A stretch of DNA of 64,000 bases from Pedobacter montanisoli (GCF_022809115.1 NZ_JALGBH010000001.1:868001-932000), one strand, 5' to 3'; counted from the stretch's first letter, positions 48,566 through 57,510 are shown. Notes: generated from the letters alone by a model not told the origin. Numbers and translations: made by a program.

Positions 48566-49429
48566 ATGAAAAGATATATACCTCTACTACTGCTGAGCAT
48601 CATGGTGGGAACTACCAGAGCACAGTTGAGTCCACTAAAAAGCCAATACTATCAAAATGAATATTTGGTAAATCCGGCAATGGCAGGAAACCATGGCAGA
48701 GCAGAAATGTTTCTGAATTATTCAAACCAGTGGAACAAAATAGACGGGGCACCAGTAATGGCTTCTTTCTCAGGAGTACTTCCGCTAAATGATAGAGCTA
48801 CAGTAGGTGTAAACCTTATTAATGATAAAAGTGGGCTGATCCGAAAAACGCAAGCTAGGGGAAGCTTTTCGTATAAAGTGCCTTTTGCCGAAGATCATGC
48901 CCTACGTTTTGGGGTATCTATGAGCTGGTCGCAAGATCGTTTGGATTACGGCCGGGCAACATCCAGCGGCCTCAATGATAGTGAACTGGCTAAATACAAT
49001 GACAGAGAGAATTATATAGACGGCAATTTTGGTGTAACCTATCAAATTAGGAACTTGGAAGCCCAGTTCAGCTATCTGAGCCTGAATGAAAAGCGTTACA
49101 GTAAAATATCCACAGTAGATTACGCAACTTTTTACAGTTCCTTAAGCTACAAAATCAACTTCGATGACAGCTTTGGTGTAAAACCGATGTTGGTTTACCG
49201 CGGCGTAAAAAACTACGATAACCAATGGGATGTGGCAGGCGAGTGGAACGCCGATCAATTGCGTTTTTATACCATGTACCACAGCAACAAGAGTTTTACA
49301 GGTGGTATGGGCTATTTAGATAAAAGTGGACTGATGATCTCAGCCATGTACAACTCAGAACCCTCAAACCTGAGAGGCCTAAGTGGAGGTATCTTTGATG
49401 TAGTGCTTGGATACAAGATTGGTAAATAA
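48566..49429 (+). CDS. PorP/SprF family outer-membrane protein
   Basis: 287 residues with a signal peptide (ending TRAQL). The start of the mature part, SPLKSQYYQNEYLVNPAMAGNHG, and the downstream barrel strands match the PorP/SprF family, which is encoded next to large T9SS type B cargo and helps their secretion or surface placement. The adhesin gene is directly upstream, so they are likely partners. A terminator follows. Confidence 0.9.
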   Translation: MKRYIPLLLLSIMVGTTRAQLSPLKSQYYQNEYLVNPAMAGNHGRAEMFLNYSNQWNKIDGAPVMASFSGVLPLNDRATVGVNLINDKSGLIRKTQARGSFSYKVPFAEDHALRFGVSMSWSQDRLDYGRATSSGLNDSELAKYNDRENYIDGNFGVTYQIRNLEAQFSYLSLNEKRYSKISTVDYATFYSSLSYKINFDDSFGVKPMLVYRGVKNYDNQWDVAGEWNADQLRFYTMYHSNKSFTGGMGYLDKSGLMISAMYNSEPSNLRGLSGGIFDVVLGYKIGK

Positions 49430-49457
49430 AGCTATAAACGCCCCGTTGTGTTTTAAT

Positions 49458-49492
49458 ACTGGGTTTAATCTAAATGCAGATTAAACCCAGTT
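49458..49492. terminator. bidirectional terminator between porP/sprF and GNAT
   Basis: 14-bp perfect stem (actgggtttaatct with agattaaacccagt), 6-base loop and a T-run. It overlaps the stop codon of the minus-strand acetyltransferase. Confidence 0.8.
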
Positions 49493-50008
49493 TTCCTTAC
49501 GAATTTCATAAACCACATTCATTCTCGAAGGTTCACCAAAATAAGCAACTTCCTGCTCCGCAATTTTTTGCGCACCTAATCTTTCCATAGCAATTTGTGA
49601 GCGGATGTTCTGTGCACCTACATGAAAATAAACCACATCAACATGGTTAAAAATATAGTTTAGCATGAGCCTTTTTACTTGATGGTTTATGCCTTTGCCC
49701 CAATATTTTGTAGTATAAAAAGTATAACCTATCAACAGACTATTATCTGCCGGATTGTAATCATAGAAACGAGTGCTGCCAATAAATTCATTTGAGCTTT
49801 TATCGATTATCTTAAAAGCACCACCACTTTGTAACGCCCCTTTAAAAAAATTAGCAAATACCTCTTTCTTCCATCGATCCTTATTCGGATGTTGCTCCCA
49901 TATTTTCGGGTCAGCAGCTACATTGTAAAGCGCATCAAAATCATCTGTTGCTAAAGGCGATAATATGATATGCTCAGTTTCTAAAGTAGGTTGTATTGAA
50001 AAGTTCAT
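49481..50008 (-). CDS. GNAT family N-acetyltransferase (RimJ/RimL type)
   Basis: 175 residues. The GNAT_3 pattern is visible: TEHIILSPLATDDFDAL at the start, FKIIDKSSNEFIGSTRF, IGYTFYTTKYWGKGINHQVKRLML (acetyl-CoA loop), and VGAQNIRSQIAMERLGAQ. It acetylates an amino group using acetyl-CoA; the substrate is not evident. Single gene on the minus strand. Confidence 0.85.
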   Translation of the reverse strand: MNFSIQPTLETEHIILSPLATDDFDALYNVAADPKIWEQHPNKDRWKKEVFANFFKGALQSGGAFKIIDKSSNEFIGSTRFYDYNPADNSLLIGYTFYTTKYWGKGINHQVKRLMLNYIFNHVDVVYFHVGAQNIRSQIAMERLGAQKIAEQEVAYFGEPSRMNVVYEIRKENWV

Positions 50009-50166
50009 GCTCTATAAATGAATAATCAGTTAAGATGTTTTCGAATGTAACAAATATGCTTATTCCTCATTGAAAAAATTAAAATAATTAGCGATAGGAA
50101 TATCAGATAGATGCTAACCTTTAATTTACATGCCTATAAACAACAATAATTAGTAATTTAGCCGCT

Positions 50167-50502
50167 ATGGAAGAAATTAACTGGAGCGATTTTGAGAAAG
50201 TAGAATTAAGAGTAGGTACTATCCTCGAAGCCTTTGAGTTTCCTGAAGCAAGACGCCCGGCTTATAAAGTGCGTGTAGATTTCGGAGAATTGGGCATTAA
50301 AATGAGCAGTGCACAGATTACCAAGCATTATACCCCAGCAACTTTGGTAGGTAGGCAGATTATAGGTGTTGTAAATTTTCCGAAAAAACAGATTGGTAAG
50401 TTTATGAGTGAGTTTTTGGTTACCGGATTTGCCGATGAAAATGGAGATATTGTCCTAAGTACTGTCGATAAAAAAGTGCCTAATGGCACTAAACTTATTT
50501 AA
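50167..50502 (+). CDS. CsaA-like tRNA-binding domain protein
   Basis: 111 residues, a single OB-fold of the EMAP/CsaA type: VELRVGTILEAFEFPEARRPAYKVRVDFG, ITKHYTP and VVNFPKKQIGKFMSEFLVTGF. These small proteins bind tRNA and have been linked to chaperone-like activity. It overlaps the following deaminase frame, so the two genes are coupled. Same fold as the C-terminus of MetG. Confidence 0.88.
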   Translation: MEEINWSDFEKVELRVGTILEAFEFPEARRPAYKVRVDFGELGIKMSSAQITKHYTPATLVGRQIIGVVNFPKKQIGKFMSEFLVTGFADENGDIVLSTVDKKVPNGTKLI

Positions 50503-50995
50503 GAAATTTAACAGATCTGAAGTGAGCTTTTATAATTTTGAAGATGCCCTCAATCCTGAGGCAGAAGATGAACATTATATGCGAATGGCGCTTAATGAAG
50601 CCCAAAAAGCATTGTCTTTAGATGAAATACCTATAGGCGCAGTAGTGGTTTGCAAAGGAAAGGTAATCGGCAGAGGACATAACCTTACCCAACAACTAAA
50701 TGATGTAACCGCTCATGCCGAAATGCAGGCCTTTACGGCAGCAGCGCAAACCTTGGGCGGAAAATATCTTAAAGACTGTACCTTATATGTAACTATTGAG
50801 CCCTGTGTAATGTGCGCTGGTGCTAGTTATTGGACACAGATTAGCCGCATAGTATATGGCGCAAGCGAAGAGAAACGGGGTTTTACCCAAATAAAGCAAA
50901 ACCTTTTACACCCCAAAACGTTATTAAAAAGTGGGGTTTTAGCGGAAGAGTGTGCTAACCTGATGCGCAGCTTCTTTGCCAAAAAACGAGATTAA
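50483..50995 (+). CDS. tadA: nucleoside (tRNA-adenosine) deaminase
   Basis: 170 residues. The zinc-dependent deaminase signature is clear: HAEMQAF and PCVMCAG. TadA makes inosine at the wobble position of tRNA-Arg(ACG). The ATG at 50483 overlaps the CsaA-like gene by 20 bases; a GTG at 50522 (MSFYNFEDALNPEAED) is an alternative start without overlap. No other deaminase-related gene is nearby. Name rests on family similarity; other nucleoside deaminases share the motif. Confidence 0.85.
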   Translation: MALNLFKKFNRSEVSFYNFEDALNPEAEDEHYMRMALNEAQKALSLDEIPIGAVVVCKGKVIGRGHNLTQQLNDVTAHAEMQAFTAAAQTLGGKYLKDCTLYVTIEPCVMCAGASYWTQISRIVYGASEEKRGFTQIKQNLLHPKTLLKSGVLAEECANLMRSFFAKKRD

Positions 50996-51006
50996 AGTTG
51001 ACAAAC

Positions 51007-51042
51007 TTTTGAATAAAACTTAACGTTGTGCTCTTATATTTG
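51007..51042 (+). promoter_or_regulatory. promoter of the superoxide dismutase gene
   Basis: An exact TAnnTTTG element (TATATTTG, 51035-51042) with a TTTTG at 51007-51011 as a possible -33 element. The ATG is about 35 bases on. Confidence 0.5.
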
Positions 51043-51076
51043 TATAGAAACAATTTTTAACTTTAAATAAAAAATT

Positions 51077-51688
51077 ATGGCTTTTGAATTACCTGCGTTA
51101 TCATACGCAACCGATGCATTAGAACCGCATATTGATAAAATGACCATGGAAATCCACCATGGCAAACATCATCAGGCTTATGTTACCAATCTTAACAAAG
51201 CTTTAGAGGGCAAGCCAGAAGCAAATGCAAATCTTGATGATATCATCAAAAATATTTCTAAATACCCTGCTGCAGTACGCAATAATGGCGGTGGTCACTA
51301 TAACCATACCTTATTCTGGACCGTGTTAGGCCCTAATAAAGGCGGAGAACCAACAGGCGATTTAGCAAAAGCAATTAATGAGGCTTTTGGATCTTTTGCT
51401 GATTTTAAAACTAAAATTCAGGATGCAGGTGCTACCCGTTTCGGGTCAGGATGGGCATGGCTTTCTGTAGGTGCAGATAAAAAATTATTTATTTCCTCTA
51501 CGCCTAATCAGGATAATCCTTTAATGGATGTTGCTGAGCAAAAAGGAACACCTATTTTTGGTATCGACGTTTGGGAGCATGCATATTACTTAAAATATCA
51601 GAACAAACGTCCTGATTATTTAGCTGCAATATGGAATGTAGTAAACTGGGATGCAGTAGCTGAGCGTTACAAAAAAGCAATGTCTTAA
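51077..51688 (+). CDS. superoxide dismutase (Fe/Mn family)
   Basis: 203 residues. Metal ligand motifs: H in [12 protein letters not shown] in [10 protein letters not shown], and D/H in DVWEHAYY. The enzyme converts superoxide to peroxide and oxygen in the cytoplasm. The sequence GSGWAWL and the overall length fit the family; iron or manganese preference cannot be read here. It has its own promoter and a strong terminator. Confidence 0.96.
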   Translation: MAFELPALSYATDALEPHIDKMTMEIHHGKHHQAYVTNLNKALEGKPEANANLDDIIKNISKYPAAVRNNGGGHYNHTLFWTVLGPNKGGEPTGDLAKAINEAFGSFADFKTKIQDAGATRFGSGWAWLSVGADKKLFISSTPNQDNPLMDVAEQKGTPIFGIDVWEHAYYLKYQNKRPDYLAAIWNVVNWDAVAERYKKAMS

Positions 51689-51701
51689 TCCAAAATAAGA
51701 T

Positions 51702-51744
51702 AAAAGCAAAGAGCGGACACATAAGTGCCCGCTCTTTGCTTTTA
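51702..51744 (+). terminator. terminator after superoxide dismutase
   Basis: Long stem (about 19 bp with one mismatch): aaaagcaaagagcgg paired with ccgctctttgctttt. Confidence 0.85.
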
Positions 51745-51814
51745 ATAAACCCACTCTATCAAACAAAATGCAGGCAGATAAAAATAAATACTTAAATTGG
51801 CTAAAATTTTAGCG

Positions 51815-52264
51815 ATGAGAAAGAGATTATTTTATCTGTTGATGTTTTTTGCGGTTTTTACCGTTCAGGCAAATGCCCAAAATAAAATACCGGGGCCTGA
51901 TGAGCTGGCGAAGAAAAATGTGGATGAACTGGAAAAGCGTTTAAATTTAAGTTCTACACAAAAAAGTGTAATCTATAACTATGCTTTTAATTTAGCTAAA
52001 GAACAGGTTGCCTTAATTAAAAAACAACAGGCAAGCGGCTATAATGATGAAGAAATGGCCAAATTCTATCGCATTAATAACGAAACCAATAAAAGTATCA
52101 AGGCGGTATTAAAAACAGAGCAAATTGCTGAATTTGACAAAATTATTGAAGAGCGCCTGAGTGGAGAAACTCCTGATAAGAAAAAGAAGAAACGTAAAAA
52201 AGGAGAAGAAGAAGAAAAAGTAGTGGGTATTGAAGGATTAAAATCTACGGGTGTAAATCTGTAG
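51815..52264 (+). CDS. secreted hypothetical protein, basic/acidic tail
   Basis: 149 residues from the ATG at 51815, chosen for its signal peptide (MRKRLFYLLMFFAVFTVQANAQ); the frame could start 18 bases earlier. The mature part is helical, with a NLSSTQKSVIYNYAFNLAKEQ stretch like small CpxP/Spy-type helical proteins, and ends in a Lys/Glu run (DKKKKKRKKGEEEE). I recognise no firm family; some DUF4890-like proteins look similar. A terminator follows at once. Confidence 0.7.
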   Translation: MRKRLFYLLMFFAVFTVQANAQNKIPGPDELAKKNVDELEKRLNLSSTQKSVIYNYAFNLAKEQVALIKKQQASGYNDEEMAKFYRINNETNKSIKAVLKTEQIAEFDKIIEERLSGETPDKKKKKRKKGEEEEKVVGIEGLKSTGVNL

Positions 52265-52290
52265 ACGGTCTGATTTTATACATAAATTTT

Positions 52291-52322
52291 AAGCCTTTTG
52301 AACAATTCAAAAGGCTTTTTTG
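52291..52322 (+). terminator. terminator
   Basis: 12-bp stem (aagccttttgaa with ttcaaaaggctt) followed by a T-run. Confidence 0.85.
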
Positions 52323-52441
52323 CTGATAAATAAAAGCATTTACAAAAAGAAGATGTTCAAAAAAGTTAGAACTCGTTTTTAGATGAATTCATGTATTACA
52401 TAATATATTAAAAAAATCAGCGAAAATTCTTTCATAAAATG

Positions 52442-52480
52442 TATCTTTGCAACCCGACAAGACAGTCGGGATTTTTCATT
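52442..52480 (+). promoter_or_regulatory. carB promoter with hairpin at the transcript start
   Basis: TATCTTTG (52442-52449) is an exact Bacteroidota -7 element. Immediately after it, cccgac-aagaca-gtcggg followed by attttt forms a terminator-like hairpin. The ~95-base leader that follows up to the ATG at 52545 has no ORF I would call. It could be an attenuator or a 5'-end stabilising stem. Confidence 0.5.
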
Positions 52481-52544
52481 TCATAGCAGAGGAATTCTCC
52501 TGGCTATTTGTCAGTTAGACAATCATTTAGACTTTTTTACCCAC

Positions 52545-55436
52545 ATGCCTAAAGACACTTCCATTAGTTCAGTATTGATTATCGGATCTGGCCCTATTAT
52601 TATTGGTCAGGCCTGCGAGTTTGATTATTCAGGATCTCAGGCAGCCTTATCTTTAAAAGAAGAAGGAATTAAGGTTTCCATTATCAATTCAAATCCGGCT
52701 ACCATTATGACCGATAAAGTTATTGGTGACCACGTTTATCTGAAACCCTTAACTGTTGATTCAATTGAAGAAATTTTGATTGAACACAAAAACAACCCGG
52801 AACTACCAACTATTGATGCCGTTTTACCTACAATGGGCGGACAAACTGCATTAAATCTTTGTGTAGAGGCTGAGGAACGGGGCTTATGGAAAGCACACAA
52901 CGTACGTATTATAGGTGTAGATGTTGCTGCCATTGATAAAACTGAGAACAGGGAATCTTTCCGTCAGTTAATGGTTGATATTGGTGTGGGCGTAGCACAT
53001 TCTAAAATTGCCAATTCCTTTTTAGAAGGAAAAGAAGCCGCCCAAGAAATAGGTTTCCCGTTGGTAATTCGTCCTTCATATACCTTAGGAGGCTCAGGCG
53101 GCGGTTTTGTCCATAAAAAAGAAGATTTTGATGCAGCTTTAAAACGCGGCTTAGAAGCTTCTCCTACCCATGAGGTATTGGTAGAGCAGGCTGTTTTAGG
53201 GTGGAAAGAATATGAGCTAGAACTTTTAAGAGATAGCAATGACAACGTAATTATCATTTGCTCTATCGAGAACTTCGACCCTATGGGCATTCACACCGGA
53301 GACTCGATTACTGTGGCTCCTGCAATGACCTTATCAGATCGTTGCTACCAGGAAATGCGTAATCAGGCTATTAAGATGATGCGTGCCATTGGTAACTTTG
53401 CCGGAGGATGTAACGTACAGTTCTCGGTAAACCCAGCCAATGATGAGATCATTGCGATAGAAATCAATCCACGTGTATCACGTTCATCAGCGCTTGCAAG
53501 TAAGGCAACGGGTTATCCTATTGCTAAGATTGCCGCTAAATTAGCTATTGGATATAATCTAGATGAGATTGAAAACCAGATCACCAAAACAACCTCAGCA
53601 TATTTTGAACCTACTTTAGATTATGTTATCGTAAAAATCCCTCGCTGGAATTTTGATAAATTTAAAGGAGCTAATCCTGAATTAGGCTTGCAAATGAAAG
53701 CCGTGGGAGAGGTAATGTCTATAGGTCGCAACTTTACCGAGGCATTACAAAAAGCTTGTCAGAGTTTAGAAATAGGCAGGGCGGGGATTGGTGCAGATGG
53801 ACGTCAGAAGCGCAATATCGAAGAAATTATGCATGGCTTAGAGCATCCGAGCTGGAACCGTTTATTCCTGATCAAAGATGCAATGAGTATGGGCGTGCCT
53901 TTAGAATCTATCCGTAAAGCAACCAAGATAGACAAATGGTTTTTAGTACAGATACAAGAGCTGGTAGCTTTAGAAACAGAGTTAAAGCGTTATAACCTGA
54001 GCAATATTCCTAGAGATTTTTTCTTTACACTTAAGCAAAAAGGATTTTCAGATATACAAATTGCTTATATTTTAGGTAACGTAACCGAAGACGAAGTTTA
54101 CCAACGTCGTAAAGAATTGGGCCTTACCCGTGCGTACAAAATGGTAGATACCTGTGCAGCTGAATTCCCTGCACAAACACCTTATTTCTACTCTACATTT
54201 GAAGAAGCACCTCAGCAAATCACAGCAAACGGAGTACAGGTACAAGGAAACAATTACGGTACAAACGAATCAATTCCTTCAGATAAAAAGAAAGTTATTG
54301 TATTGGGTTCTGGACCAAACCGCATAGGTCAAGGTATAGAATTCGATTATTCATGTGTGCATGGTCTGTTAGCAGCTAAAGAAACAGGCTTTGAAGCGAT
54401 CATGATCAACTGTAATCCTGAAACTGTTTCTACAGATTTTAACATGGCCGATAAGCTTTATTTCGAGCCTGTTTTCTGGGAGCATGTGCGTGAGATTATA
54501 GATTTAGAAAAACCAGTAGGTGTTATTGTTCAGTTAGGTGGACAAACGGCACTTAAAATGGCTGAAAAGCTACATGAGAACAATATCCCTATCATCGGTA
54601 CTTCTTTTGAAAATATGGATATTGCTGAAGATCGTGGAAGTTTCTCTGATTTATTGAAAGAGTTAGATATTCCTTATCCTAAATACGGTGTGGCTGAAAA
54701 TGCGGAAGAAGCAATTAAAGTAGCTAACGAAGTAGGTTATCCAGTATTGGTACGTCCTAGTTATGTATTAGGTGGGCAAGGTATGAGCATTGTGATCAAT
54801 GATGAGGACCTGGAAAAAGCTGTAGTAAAACTATTAGGAGATCTGCCGGGCAACCGTGTACTGATCGATCACTTCTTAGACAGAGCAGAAGAAACCGAAT
54901 CAGATTCTATCTGTGACGGAGAAGATGTACATATTATTGGTTTAATGGAGCATATTGAGCCTGCTGGCATCCACTCTGGAGATTCAAGTGCAGTATTACC
55001 TCCTTACAGCTTGTCTGATAAAGTAATAGCAGATATGGAGCAATACTCTAAGAAAATAGCCAAAGCGTTAAATGTACGAGGCTTATTAAATATACAGTTT
55101 GCGGTTAAAGACGAAAAAGTATATGTGATAGAAGCCAACCCACGTGCATCACGTACCGTACCTTTCATTGCTAAAGCTTACGATGTGCCTTACATCAATA
55201 TTGCGGCTAAAGTAATGCTAGGTGTAAATAAATTGAAAGACTTTACCATCGAGCGCAAGCTAAAAGGATTTGCGATTAAAGAGCCGGTATTCTCTTTCGA
55301 AAAATTCCCTGAGGTGCCTAAAGAATTAGGGCCGGAAATGAAATCAACAGGAGAAGCGATCCTCTTTATTAAAGATCTGGAAGATCCTTATTTCAGACAT
55401 CTGAATAAAGTAAAATCGATGTATCTGTCGCAATAA
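52545..55436 (+). CDS. carB: carbamoyl-phosphate synthase large subunit
   Basis: 963 residues. Forms carbamoyl phosphate from glutamine-derived ammonia, bicarbonate and two ATP, for pyrimidine and arginine synthesis. Two ATP-grasp halves are seen: SGPIIIGQACEFDYSG at the start and SGPNRIGQGIEFDYS at about residue 590. Enterobacterial CarB has ~1070 residues with a C-terminal allosteric MGS-like domain; here the protein ends shortly after the second ATP-grasp half (FRHLNKVKSMYLSQ), so that domain is absent. No carA lies beside it; the arginine operon that consumes its product begins 1.4 kb downstream. Confidence 0.95.
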   Translation: MPKDTSISSVLIIGSGPIIIGQACEFDYSGSQAALSLKEEGIKVSIINSNPATIMTDKVIGDHVYLKPLTVDSIEEILIEHKNNPELPTIDAVLPTMGGQTALNLCVEAEERGLWKAHNVRIIGVDVAAIDKTENRESFRQLMVDIGVGVAHSKIANSFLEGKEAAQEIGFPLVIRPSYTLGGSGGGFVHKKEDFDAALKRGLEASPTHEVLVEQAVLGWKEYELELLRDSNDNVIIICSIENFDPMGIHTGDSITVAPAMTLSDRCYQEMRNQAIKMMRAIGNFAGGCNVQFSVNPANDEIIAIEINPRVSRSSALASKATGYPIAKIAAKLAIGYNLDEIENQITKTTSAYFEPTLDYVIVKIPRWNFDKFKGANPELGLQMKAVGEVMSIGRNFTEALQKACQSLEIGRAGIGADGRQKRNIEEIMHGLEHPSWNRLFLIKDAMSMGVPLESIRKATKIDKWFLVQIQELVALETELKRYNLSNIPRDFFFTLKQKGFSDIQIAYILGNVTEDEVYQRRKELGLTRAYKMVDTCAAEFPAQTPYFYSTFEEAPQQITANGVQVQGNNYGTNESIPSDKKKVIVLGSGPNRIGQGIEFDYSCVHGLLAAKETGFEAIMINCNPETVSTDFNMADKLYFEPVFWEHVREIIDLEKPVGVIVQLGGQTALKMAEKLHENNIPIIGTSFENMDIAEDRGSFSDLLKELDIPYPKYGVAENAEEAIKVANEVGYPVLVRPSYVLGGQGMSIVINDEDLEKAVVKLLGDLPGNRVLIDHFLDRAEETESDSICDGEDVHIIGLMEHIEPAGIHSGDSSAVLPPYSLSDKVIADMEQYSKKIAKALNVRGLLNIQFAVKDEKVYVIEANPRASRTVPFIAKAYDVPYINIAAKVMLGVNKLKDFTIERKLKGFAIKEPVFSFEKFPEVPKELGPEMKSTGEAILFIKDLEDPYFRHLNKVKSMYLSQ

Positions 55437-55440
55437 AAAT

Positions 55441-55590
55441 AACGGGGTTGTCCAAAAAGGTCTGCCGTCACTCTATTCCGATAGCTATTGGAATTATTTC
55501 AGGATCTCTTTGTAGAGTTACTACAAGATGTTTCAGATTCTGAAACAAGTTCAGAATGACGAATCTGAAAACTTTTTGGACAGCCCCGTT
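55441..55590. repeat. MITE-like element with 19-bp terminal inverted repeats
   Basis: The ends (aacggggttgtccaaaaag and ctttttggacagccccgtt) are inverted copies with one mismatch. The ~110-base interior includes cagattctgaaacaagttcagaatgacg-type sequence, a pattern that recurs between genes in Sphingobacteria. It has no coding capacity. It lies right after carB. Confidence 0.7.
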
Positions 55591-55610
55591 TGCTACAACC
55601 TTGTTTACAA

Positions 55611-55645
55611 AAAATCCCGTTTGGCAACGCCAAACGGGATTTTTT
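55611..55645. terminator. terminator between carB and the DUF4397 gene
   Basis: Perfect stem (aatcccgtttggc with gccaaacgggatt), three-base loop, flanked by A/T runs on both sides. It can serve both converging genes. Confidence 0.85.
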
Positions 55646-55662
55646 CATGCACCAAATAAAAA

Positions 55663-56370
55663 TTACTGGTGCTTAATTACCTGTATATTTAAACCTCTTT
55701 CATCTGCAGCCGGATTGCTGTAAACCCCGCCTGCAAAGATGGTATAGACATTTCCAATCTCAATTTTCACATCATCACTCTCGGCTTTAACCGTTCCCGT
55801 TGAGTTTTCTTTTAAATTAAATTTTATTGTGCCCGCATCTACGGCTGTGTAAGTTCCATAACCTTTATAAGGGATATTACTGCTGATGGCGCTGGTTTTA
55901 TCTTTAACAAAGAGATCAAGAGCCGGAGCATTTAATGACAGGTTAATAAAACGTACATAAGCTTTTTTAATATCTAAATTAGAAAGATTATCAACCACCG
56001 TAAGCAATTCAAACTGGTTAGCTTTTCCTAAAAGATAATAGCTGGTTAATACATCCTGCTGTAGGTTAAGGCCAGACTTACTGAAAGCATCCTGAGATTC
56101 TCCAGCTACTTTGAACTTAATGTCATAAGTTCCAACAGGGTACTGGGTATTCTTGATACCACCACCGTAAGGAATGGCTACACTATTCGCTTTATTACCG
56201 TTGTAATAAATGTCGTACGTTAAAAATGTAGGAGAAGCGTTATAAATTCTTAATACTCCGGCAGTGGGAGCAGGGTCGTTTTTGCTTTTACAGCCAAAGC
56301 TTAGGGCCATTACGGCAAAAGCCATAAATAAAGTAAACGGTTTAAGCATTTTGTAGAAGTTGATATTCAT
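55663..56370 (-). CDS. DUF4397 domain lipoprotein
   Basis: 235 residues (start may be the second Met, 56349, which gives a shorter signal). A lipoprotein-like signal ends at C27 of the long form (LSFGC). The mature protein has the DUF4397 pattern: two beta repeats with RIYNASPTFLTYDIYYNG and VRFINLSLNAPALDLFVKD. Envelope protein of unknown role, common in Bacteroidota. Confidence 0.85.
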   Translation of the reverse strand: MNINFYKMLKPFTLFMAFAVMALSFGCKSKNDPAPTAGVLRIYNASPTFLTYDIYYNGNKANSVAIPYGGGIKNTQYPVGTYDIKFKVAGESQDAFSKSGLNLQQDVLTSYYLLGKANQFELLTVVDNLSNLDIKKAYVRFINLSLNAPALDLFVKDKTSAISSNIPYKGYGTYTAVDAGTIKFNLKENSTGTVKAESDDVKIEIGNVYTIFAGGVYSNPAADERGLNIQVIKHQ

Positions 56371-56528
56371 GCGCAGTAAAAATTAAAAAAATCAAGCAAA
56401 TCTAACTACTTAATTTTATTTAGAATACAAATATGGCTTTTATCTTAAAAAGAGTGATGTTAAACTTTGTTAAAAGCACAAAGATTCGTCAAAAAAGCAG
56501 TTGATTTTGGTAAAAAAATAAGAAAATT

Positions 56529-56560
56529 ATTGCACAATCCAATTTTTATTTAAACCTTTG
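56529..56560 (+). promoter_or_regulatory. promoter of the arginine operon (putative)
   Basis: TTG (56530-56532) and AACCTTTG (56553-56560), 20 bases apart, fit the Bacteroidota -33/-7 arrangement with one mismatch. Confidence 0.45.
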
Positions 56561-56585
56561 CAGCACAATAATTTTCAACAGTAAA

Positions 56586-56720
56586 ATGAGCAAACATATT
56601 TTTCATAAATTATCTGTTCTTGAGGCAAAAAACATTGCTTCAAACAGCTATTTTATTGAGCGTTTGCGCCCCGTTTTTTACATTACCACAAGCCGGCAAA
56701 TCTTTACGCCGCGTATTTAA
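56586..56720 (+). CDS. putative 44-residue leader peptide of the arginine operon
   Basis: An ATG frame of 44 codons starts about 25 bases after the putative promoter and ends 94 bases before the first operon gene. The peptide begins MSKHIFHKLSVLEAKNI and carries four Arg codons in its last 19 positions (ERLRP, TSRQ, TPRI). Between it and the GNAT gene lies a small hairpin (tgagga/tcctca) and a T-run. Translation-coupled attenuation is possible but unproven. Confidence 0.4.
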   Translation: MSKHIFHKLSVLEAKNIASNSYFIERLRPVFYITTSRQIFTPRI

Positions 56721-56814
56721 GTTTACCCTTTTCCCGGAACTTATACCATGAGGAATTGATCCTCACTAAAAACCCAATTAACAAAATACTCTTATTTTTT
56801 TCGTTAGAATATTA

Positions 56815-57510
56815 ATGAATCTAAACGATTTTATAGTGCAGGTGGCCTTACCTGAACATCGTGTATTTGCAGAAGAAATCGTAACCGAGATGGCCGAATC
56901 TGCAAAAGCCAGAGGTACAGGTATTGCAAAACGCTCACCAGAATACGTGGCTAATAAAATGCAAGAGGGAAAATCCGTAATCGCATTTCATAAAGATGGA
57001 ACCTGGGCAGGTTTCTGCTATATAGAAACCTGGAGCCATGGGCAGTTTGTTGCAAACTCTGGGCTGATTGTAAGCCCTAAATTCCGTAAAGCCGGACTGG
57101 CAAAAGCCATTAAGGAGGAAATCTTTAGCCTATCAAGAAAACTGTATCCAAAAGCTAAAATATTTGGCCTAACTACAGGTTTGGCAGTAATGAAGATCAA
57201 TTCTGATTTGGGTTACGAACCGGTTACCTATTCTGAGCTTACGCAGGATGAAGATTTTTGGAAAGGATGCCAGAGCTGCGTAAACTTCGAGATATTGAAG
57301 ATGAAAGACCGTAAAAACTGTATGTGTACGGCAATGCTTTATGATCCGGCAGAGAAGAAACATGAAGCAGCCAAAATTTTCGCAGAAGAACTTCAAAAGA
57401 AACCTAAACTTTATGAACGTTTTATGCGTATTAAACAAAGACTGATTTTGAAACAAAGAACCGGTCTTAAATCATTAATTGTTTTGTTTACCCTAATATT
57501 TGATAAATAA
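56815..57510 (+). CDS. GNAT acetyltransferase, probable N-acetylglutamate synthase of the arginine operon
   Basis: 231 residues. GNAT core: VIAFHKDGTWAGFCYIETW, LIVSPKFRKAGLAKAIKEEIFSLS (acetyl-CoA loop), and IFGLTTGLAVMKINSDLGYEPVTY. Its place directly before argG (no gap) and the absence of argJ or a classical argA make it the likely first enzyme, acylating glutamate. Bacteroidota are known to use acetyl or succinyl forms, so the acyl donor is not certain. Confidence 0.8.
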   Translation: MNLNDFIVQVALPEHRVFAEEIVTEMAESAKARGTGIAKRSPEYVANKMQEGKSVIAFHKDGTWAGFCYIETWSHGQFVANSGLIVSPKFRKAGLAKAIKEEIFSLSRKLYPKAKIFGLTTGLAVMKINSDLGYEPVTYSELTQDEDFWKGCQSCVNFEILKMKDRKNCMCTAMLYDPAEKKHEAAKIFAEELQKKPKLYERFMRIKQRLILKQRTGLKSLIVLFTLIFDK

